From Deltaproteobacteria bacterium (GTDB lineage Bacteria; Bdellovibrionota; UBA1018), in assembly GCA_013286765.1 (NCBI GenBank), contig JABDFB010000071.1, forward strand, positions 1 through 11,749: a stretch of 11,749 nucleotides of DNA, in the 5' to 3' direction. The notes under the pieces are model-generated. The model did not search any database. It saw only the letters and a list, made by a program, of their open reading frames with translations, and was not told the origin of the DNA. Below, in pieces: positions 7,362 to 11,749 of the stretch; position 1 is the stretch's first letter, and every line of letters starts with the position of its first letter. The position numbers and the translations under genes are program-made.

Positions 7362-8510
7362 CTAATGCGTCCCTGTAGAGTTCAGGGTCCAATCAATGAG
7401 TTTTCTGGTGCCCAGTGCGCCGTTGGCAAGAGTGATGCAAGTAGTGCGATGGATTTGATCGCGCGTTTTTTTCAGATCGGGGCGGGTGCTGAGCTCATTA
7501 TAATTGACTGTTCCCTGGCCCGTGGATAGGTGGTAATTCGGTTTTTTTAGTTCATCACCAAAGAGACTCACCACCTCCGGTCCAAGTCGTTTCGCTATTT
7601 TTAGAGATGCTTCGGCTGTTCTCAGGGTAATATGCTCTGGATCTAACTGTTCTGGATCGAAGGTAACTTCGGCGTATTTTTCAGGTGAACTCAGGCATTC
7701 GTCGAATATCGAAGAGTGCTCTTGTTGGTACAAAATATATGTTTCGTAGGCTAGATGGTAATTGCCAACAATTCTTGTGGCATCATGGACAAGATTATTA
7801 AAGCCAACCGATGGTGGCCAAGTGAGAAGATCGCCCCAGGGGATCATCTTAGTGCTCACCACTTGTACCGCGTGAAAGGGTTGGCAAATGTCCTGAATAT
7901 AATGCATAGCCCAAGCGACTAGCCGATAACCCCAAGCGAAATGACCGTCTTTGATTAATTCTTTGCCTTTTTCCGCTAAGATTTGCGTTCGCGCTGGTGC
8001 TTGTCCGATAGCACCTAACGGAATTTGAAAACTCTGAAGAGGGTGTGACGGTTTCCAACCGCCAAAAACCATGTGTCTAAAACCTTGGCTAGAAAGTCCG
8101 GTAGTTCCCCCCATCCAGCGGCGTTCTTTCTTAGGATCATAAAGTTCTGTTTCCGGGAGGTCCTGATCCATTCCAAGGTCAGGATCATCCACCGACTCGT
8201 TCATGAAAATTTCATAGGCCGAGATGTTAGGTTTTACGGAACAGTTTTTGCCGCTAAAAGCCATCTGTGAAACACGGGTCTGATCGTTTAGAAGGAGTTC
8301 TGGAATGAGTTTTTTTAAAACAGCCAGATTTTCAGATTCACAAGGTGTCTTAAAAACCTGATTCTTGAGGCGCTCAGTTGAACTTTTCAGAATCGTGGGC
8401 ATCATGGTCTGGTGCTTATACCAGGCGAGCACAGGACGGGGAATGAAGAGAGATCCAAAAGCGATAATAGAAAAATACGACAAAACGAAGATTCTAAATG
8501 CTCTCAGCAT
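7362..8510 (-). CDS. Exported zinc-dependent phospholipase C-like hydrolase (phospholipase C / S1-P1 nuclease superfamily)
   Basis: A 382-residue metallo-hydrolase. The signal peptide ends in PVLA and would leave Trp30 as the first mature residue; in this superfamily the mature N-terminal Trp itself binds zinc. Further expected ligands are in place: His33; an Asp near 105-116 (not assigned exactly); His146 in GFRHMVFGG; then His203, Asp207 and His213 in the family motif HYIQDICQPFHA (H-x3-D-x5-H); then His252 and Glu256 in NYHLAYE (H-x3-E). Glu at the last position matches Bacillus phospholipase C, where S1/P1 nucleases have Asp, so a phosphoester lipid substrate is favoured but a nuclease is not excluded. 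GGGGAG lies 9 bases before the ATG. It starts 63 bases after the gdhA stop and may share its transcript. It acts in the periplasm or outside the cell. Confidence 0.85.
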   Translation of the reverse strand: MLRAFRIFVLSYFSIIAFGSLFIPRPVLAWYKHQTMMPTILKSSTERLKNQVFKTPCESENLAVLKKLIPELLLNDQTRVSQMAFSGKNCSVKPNISAYEIFMNESVDDPDLGMDQDLPETELYDPKKERRWMGGTTGLSSQGFRHMVFGGWKPSHPLQSFQIPLGAIGQAPARTQILAEKGKELIKDGHFAWGYRLVAWAMHYIQDICQPFHAVQVVSTKMIPWGDLLTWPPSVGFNNLVHDATRIVGNYHLAYETYILYQQEHSSIFDECLSSPEKYAEVTFDPEQLDPEHITLRTAEASLKIAKRLGPEVVSLFGDELKKPNYHLSTGQGTVNYNELSTRPDLKKTRDQIHRTTCITLANGALGTRKLIDWTLNSTGTH

Positions 8511-8573
8511 CGCGATCCACTCCCCACCAGTTTTTTACTATTTTTTTTCGGGAGGAATGCTCCTGTCAAAAAT

Positions 8574-9878
8574 TTACGGGAACAAGCCTCGTAACAACAT
8601 TGCTCTGTTGAGGCGATCTACACCTACAATCAGCGCTGCGGTTTTCATACCACAGTTGTACTTTGTTTTGGTCTCCATGACTCTCTTAAATGCGCTGGCC
8701 ATGACTTGTGCAAGTTTCGCATTTACTTCGCTTTCGCTCCAGAAGAAGTTCTGAATGCCCTGAACCCATTCAAAGTAGGAGACAATCACACCACCAGAGT
8801 TACATAGAACGTCTGGGATAATGAAGACATCGCGTTCTTCTAGATTTTTTAGTGCATCCACCGAAATCGGTCCGTTGGCGCCTTCTGCAATGATTCGCGC
8901 AGAAACTCTGCCGACGTTCTTCGAAGTAATAACACCGTCGATTGCCGCAGGGATGAGAACATCGCACGGAGTGGTTAAGATTTCTTCACTCGGAACGTGT
9001 TCGGCTTCTGGGTAACCCTCAAGTGTGCGATGTTTTTGTGCGTATCGCAAAAGGGCAGGAATGTTTAGGCCATTTTTATTCATCAGACCGCCAGAGACAT
9101 CGCTGACTGCAATCACTTTAGCACCTAGATTGAAAATTTCTAGGGCTGCGACCGCACCCACCTTGCCAAATCCGTGGACAGAAACAGTGGTAGACTCGTC
9201 CAACTTCGGACCCTGCTTACCATGGTCATGCATGTATTTGGCTGCATGCTGAATAGTATATACGACGCCACGACCAGTACTCTCAGCGCGGCCTAAGGAA
9301 CCGCCGATTTCGATCGGTTTTCCGGTGACAACGCCAGGAATTGCAAACCCCTTTTCTTGCGAATAGGTGTCCATCATCCAAGCCATATGCTGCGCATCAG
9401 TTCCAACGTCGGGAGCTGGAATATCTTTATCTGGCCCAATGATCATGTTGATTTCGCTGGTGTACCTGCGCGTAAGAGCTTGGGCTTCTTGCCTGGAAAG
9501 TCTAGTAGGATCGACGCGGATTCCGCCCTTAGCGCCGCCCAGTGGCAATCCCACGAGCGAGCATTTAAAAGTCATTAGCATTGCGAGGCCCGCGACTTCG
9601 GAAAGATTGACTTCAGGGTGGAAGCGAATTCCGCCCTTTCCGGGTCCAAGGGTCATATTGTGTTGAACTCGATACCCCTCAAAGACGCGAATACTGCCAT
9701 CATCGAGCCGAATCGGCACACTGACAATAAGTGCTCTTTTCGGAACTCGCAGCCGCTCAGCGATGTTTGGATCTAATCGCATAGTCTTGGCGGCTTCCGT
9801 TAATTCCATTACTGCGTTTCTATAAAGTTCACTGGTATCCCAGAGGTGAGAACTAAGTGTTCCATTATTGTCTGACAT
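8574..9878 (-). CDS. gdhA: Glutamate dehydrogenase (Glu/Leu/Phe/Val dehydrogenase family)
   Basis: A 434-residue cytoplasmic enzyme for the reversible oxidative deamination of glutamate to 2-oxoglutarate and ammonia, usual length for the short hexameric class. The dimerisation/substrate domain has GPGKGGIRFHP (Lys81), TFKCSL (Lys105), PLGGAKGGI with catalytic Lys117, and PAPDVGT with catalytic Asp157. The nucleotide-binding domain has GFGKVG (236-241) and Asp260 at the end of the following strand (AVSDVSGG), which tends to favour NAD over NADP, though this is not decisive. Near the end, NSGGVIVSYFEWVQ is typical of the family. AGAGGA lies 7 bases before the ATG, which settles the start. It is divergent from ddl and leads the minus-strand run. 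The match is strong; an alternative amino-acid preference (Leu or Phe) is less likely. Confidence 0.95.
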   Translation of the reverse strand: MSDNNGTLSSHLWDTSELYRNAVMELTEAAKTMRLDPNIAERLRVPKRALIVSVPIRLDDGSIRVFEGYRVQHNMTLGPGKGGIRFHPEVNLSEVAGLAMLMTFKCSLVGLPLGGAKGGIRVDPTRLSRQEAQALTRRYTSEINMIIGPDKDIPAPDVGTDAQHMAWMMDTYSQEKGFAIPGVVTGKPIEIGGSLGRAESTGRGVVYTIQHAAKYMHDHGKQGPKLDESTTVSVHGFGKVGAVAALEIFNLGAKVIAVSDVSGGLMNKNGLNIPALLRYAQKHRTLEGYPEAEHVPSEEILTTPCDVLIPAAIDGVITSKNVGRVSARIIAEGANGPISVDALKNLEERDVFIIPDVLCNSGGVIVSYFEWVQGIQNFFWSESEVNAKLAQVMASAFKRVMETKTKYNCGMKTAALIVGVDRLNRAMLLRGLFP

Positions 9879-9971
9879 CGATTTTTCCTCTACTTTGACA
9901 TCACCTTACTGTTAAAATGGGGCTGAATCAATATTTTCCGCCTCTTTCAACTGGTAGGGGAGATCAAATCA
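9879..9971. promoter_or_regulatory. Divergent promoter region between gdhA and ddl
   Basis: These 93 bases must carry the 5' signals for both genes. For gdhA (minus strand), TTGATT is followed after 17 bases by TAAGGT, a weak -10, leaving a short leader. For ddl (plus strand), TTGACA (9895-9900) is a perfect -35 sequence but no good -10 lies 16-18 bases downstream; TAAAAT at 9913-9918 is only 12 bases away. The ribosome sites are clear: AGAGGA for gdhA (9891-9886) and AGGGGAG for ddl (9956-9962). The exact promoters are uncertain. Confidence 0.4.
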
Positions 9972-11105
9972 ATGGCTAAGAAACTCCGTGTAATGGTTCT
10001 GTATGGTGGTAGGTCTGGAGAGCATGAGGTTTCTCTGCGTTCAGCTGCCTCAGTTCTACACTATCTAGATCGAGAACGATTTGAGCCCATCCCGGTGGCA
10101 ATCGATAAGAACGGCAAATGGCTGTTTAATGACATTAGTTTGATCAATCAGTCCGCGAGTGCTCTGCCCGTGTTTAAAGATGCGACTCCTGTCGTTCTAC
10201 TACCCGAGCCGGAGAGCAGCGAAAAAGGCTTAACGGCGCTAGGACCTTCAAAAGGGACAGGCGGCGGTAAGGTAGATGTGATTTTTCCGGTGATGCATGG
10301 GCCGCTTTGCGAGGACGGAACCGTTCAGGGACTTTTTGAATTGGCGGAGATGGCTTACGTGGGCAGCGGTGTACTTGCCTCGGCTGTGGGTATGGATAAA
10401 GACGTCGGAAAAAGACTCGCTAAGGAAGCCGGCCTGCCGATCGTACCTTATCTTTGCTTTAAAGCGGATCGTTGGGATCAGGATCGAAAAAGATTACTGA
10501 AACAGATTCAAACTCAGTTGCGGTTTCCGGTTTTTGTGAAGCCGGCGCGCTTAGGGTCGAGTGTCGGAATTCATAAAGTCAAAAATGAGGCACAGCTCGA
10601 ACCCGCGATAGTCGATGCGTTCCGATACGACACTAAGGTGCTAGTAGAGCAGGGCCTTGAAGTGCGGGAAATTGAACTCTCGGTTCTGGAAAATACGGCA
10701 TCGAGTGAAACACCTCTGGTCTCGGTGCCGGGTGAAATCGTGCCCTCGCATGAATTTTATACCTACGACGCAAAATATATCGATGCTGATGGAGCAAAGC
10801 TTCTTGTTCCCGCACCGTTGGATGAAGATCAAATTCGCAAAGCACAACAATTGGCCAAGGAAGCCTTCATGAAATTGGAGTGCGAAGGAATGGCCCGAGT
10901 AGATCTATTTCTGGAGAAGTCCACCGGCAAATTTTATTTTAACGAACTTAATACACTCCCAGGATTTACGTCTATCAGTATGTATCCCAAACTCTGGGAA
11001 GCTTCTGGGTTACCCTATAAGGAACTCCTGTCGAAACTCATCGATCTCGCGGTGATGCGACAGGAGCGAAAGAAGCACTTGGTGCGCGAGTATCTAGGGG
11101 ATTGA
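9972..11105 (+). CDS. ddl: D-alanine--D-alanine ligase
   Basis: A 377-residue ATP-grasp enzyme that joins two D-alanines for the peptidoglycan stem peptide, in the cytoplasm. The N-terminal domain has VLYGGRSGEHEVSLRS (Glu17 is the equivalent of the conserved substrate-binding Glu) and FPVMHGPLCEDGTVQG. The ATP-grasp part has VKPARLGSSVGIHKV, the omega-loop EFYTYDAKYI with the Lys-Tyr pair (268-269) typical of D-Ala-D-Ala rather than D-Ala-D-Lac ligases, and the metal ligands Asp311, Glu325 and Asn327 in ARVDLF and NELNTLPG. At 377 residues it is nearer the longer DdlA type than the roughly 306-residue DdlB type; a Gly/Ser-rich loop near 88-99 adds length. AGGGGAG lies 9 bases before the ATG. 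It stands alone rather than among mur/fts genes and converges on the frameshifted gene, with 55 bases between them. Confidence 0.96.
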   Translation: MAKKLRVMVLYGGRSGEHEVSLRSAASVLHYLDRERFEPIPVAIDKNGKWLFNDISLINQSASALPVFKDATPVVLLPEPESSEKGLTALGPSKGTGGGKVDVIFPVMHGPLCEDGTVQGLFELAEMAYVGSGVLASAVGMDKDVGKRLAKEAGLPIVPYLCFKADRWDQDRKRLLKQIQTQLRFPVFVKPARLGSSVGIHKVKNEAQLEPAIVDAFRYDTKVLVEQGLEVREIELSVLENTASSETPLVSVPGEIVPSHEFYTYDAKYIDADGAKLLVPAPLDEDQIRKAQQLAKEAFMKLECEGMARVDLFLEKSTGKFYFNELNTLPGFTSISMYPKLWEASGLPYKELLSKLIDLAVMRQERKKHLVREYLGD

Positions 11106-11160
11106 ACTACAATTACGGTCTATCAGAATATTTCGAAGCCTCCAGAATTTCGCAGAAGAG

Positions 11161-11749
11161 TCAACGGTAGGAGCTTTTTTGGAGCATCGTCAAGATTCTT
11201 GGAACTTGCTCCACCATGTAAAAAGGTAATTCTAAAATTCTGTGTTTCGGATCAAACCGCGCTGGATTGGTGGAAAAATGAATCCCAATGGGCGATTTCT
11301 TTTTTTCATTTAGAAAAACTTGCAGTGATTTTGCTCGGGATGAGGCGCCGGCTTTCACTTCGATTGGATAAATCTGCATTCCATTTTGAATGATGTAATC
11401 TACTTCTGCCATGGATCCTGCTTTTTCTCGAACCCAATAGTAGAGCTCCGGGGGCTGAGAGTTCATGCGTAAATCCAATAAATGCTGACCAATCCATTGC
11501 TCAGCGATAGCTCCTTCATTAATACGGGCAATGGCATCGAGTTCAGTGAGGTCCGTAATTTTCATCCCCAGTTGCATTCCCCATAAGCCCTACATCTAAG
11601 AATAGGACCTTATAGAGATTGTCTTTTTGTTCAGCGCTGAGCGGGACTCCATTGCCTGACGAGTGAAAAACTTGGTGCGCAATTTTAGCTTTGCATAAGG
11701 CGTCTAGAGCATTTTCTGTAGCTAGTGCCTTTTCGTTGGGATTAATACG
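11161..11749 (-). pseudogene. ATP-binding protein with DUF4143 domain, frameshifted and cut by the window edge
   Basis: The C-terminal part of an AAA-type ATP-binding protein of the family that carries DUF4143, often found beside toxin-antitoxin-like or mobile genes; its exact role is not known. From the window edge to about 11582 one minus-strand frame reads RINPNEKALATENALDAL, then VPLSAEQKDNLYKVLFLDVG ending LMG. The family continues straight on in another frame from 11577 (MQLGMKITDL), then NEGAIAEQWIGQHLL, ELYYWVREKAGSMAEVDYI and IYPIEVKAGASSRAKSL, to the stop at 11161. The upstream frame and the downstream frame join across a run of four G (minus strand, 11582-11579); one G fewer restores a single frame. 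In the downstream frame a TAG lies five codons before the Met at 11577, so that Met is not a natural start. The ATPase domain lies outside the window. This could be a real pseudogene or a sequencing error. Confidence 0.85.

Noticed and set aside
8541..8567. T-rich run beside a short AGGA/TCCT hairpin between gdhA and the phospholipase-like gene
   Set aside because: In the direction of transcription (minus) the hairpin is followed by A residues, not T, so it is not an intrinsic terminator.
9367..9666. Open frame of 99 codons on the plus strand inside gdhA
   Set aside because: It is a shadow of the well-supported gdhA gene with no family features.
9004..11016. Near-identical 16-base pair GCTTCTGGGTAACCCT (9004) and GCTTCTGGGTTACCCT (11001)
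   Set aside because: Both lie in well-conserved coding regions in different frames and strands, so chance similarity is the simplest reading.

Overview
The window looks like chromosomal sequence of a Gram-negative bacterium, probably Bdellovibrionota or another lineage once placed in Deltaproteobacteria. This is inferred from a sigma-54 activator, a lipoprotein with a bacterial lipobox, Sec-exported proteins, moderate G+C with AT-rich gaps, and several large exported proteins. No rRNA, tRNA or marker gene fixes the taxon. Coding density is high: every gap is shorter than 150 bases. I see no CRISPR array, insertion sequence or tRNA.

Layout. At the left edge is the 3' end of a sigma-54-dependent activator (1-588, +). 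It converges on a block of four minus-strand genes, read from right to left: glutamate dehydrogenase (9878-8574), a zinc-dependent phospholipase C-like exported enzyme (8510-7362), a very large exported Nudix-domain protein of 1543 residues (7213-2582), and an RCC1-propeller lipoprotein (2452-635). The gaps between them are 63, 148 and 129 bases. The first pair may be one transcript; a weak candidate promoter precedes the large gene. A 93-base divergent region separates gdhA from a D-alanine--D-alanine ligase gene (9972-11105, +). At the right edge is the 3' part of a DUF4143-type ATP-binding protein gene (minus strand) with a one-base frameshift in a G run.

Function. gdhA and ddl are housekeeping genes for nitrogen/carbon metabolism and peptidoglycan precursor synthesis. 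The three genes between gdhA and the sigma-54 regulator all encode exported products: a secreted metallo-hydrolase with its zinc ligands in place, a giant multi-domain protein and a surface or periplasmic propeller lipoprotein. The giant protein is the most unusual item. It has a Sec signal, a divergent Nudix domain, a short internal duplication, a block with an FYHGTG motif that may be ADP-ribosyltransferase-like, an Arg/Ser/Glu-rich linker, and about 750 residues of helical, weakly ankyrin-like solenoid. The architecture resembles that of toxins or effectors, but this is inference from sequence reading only.
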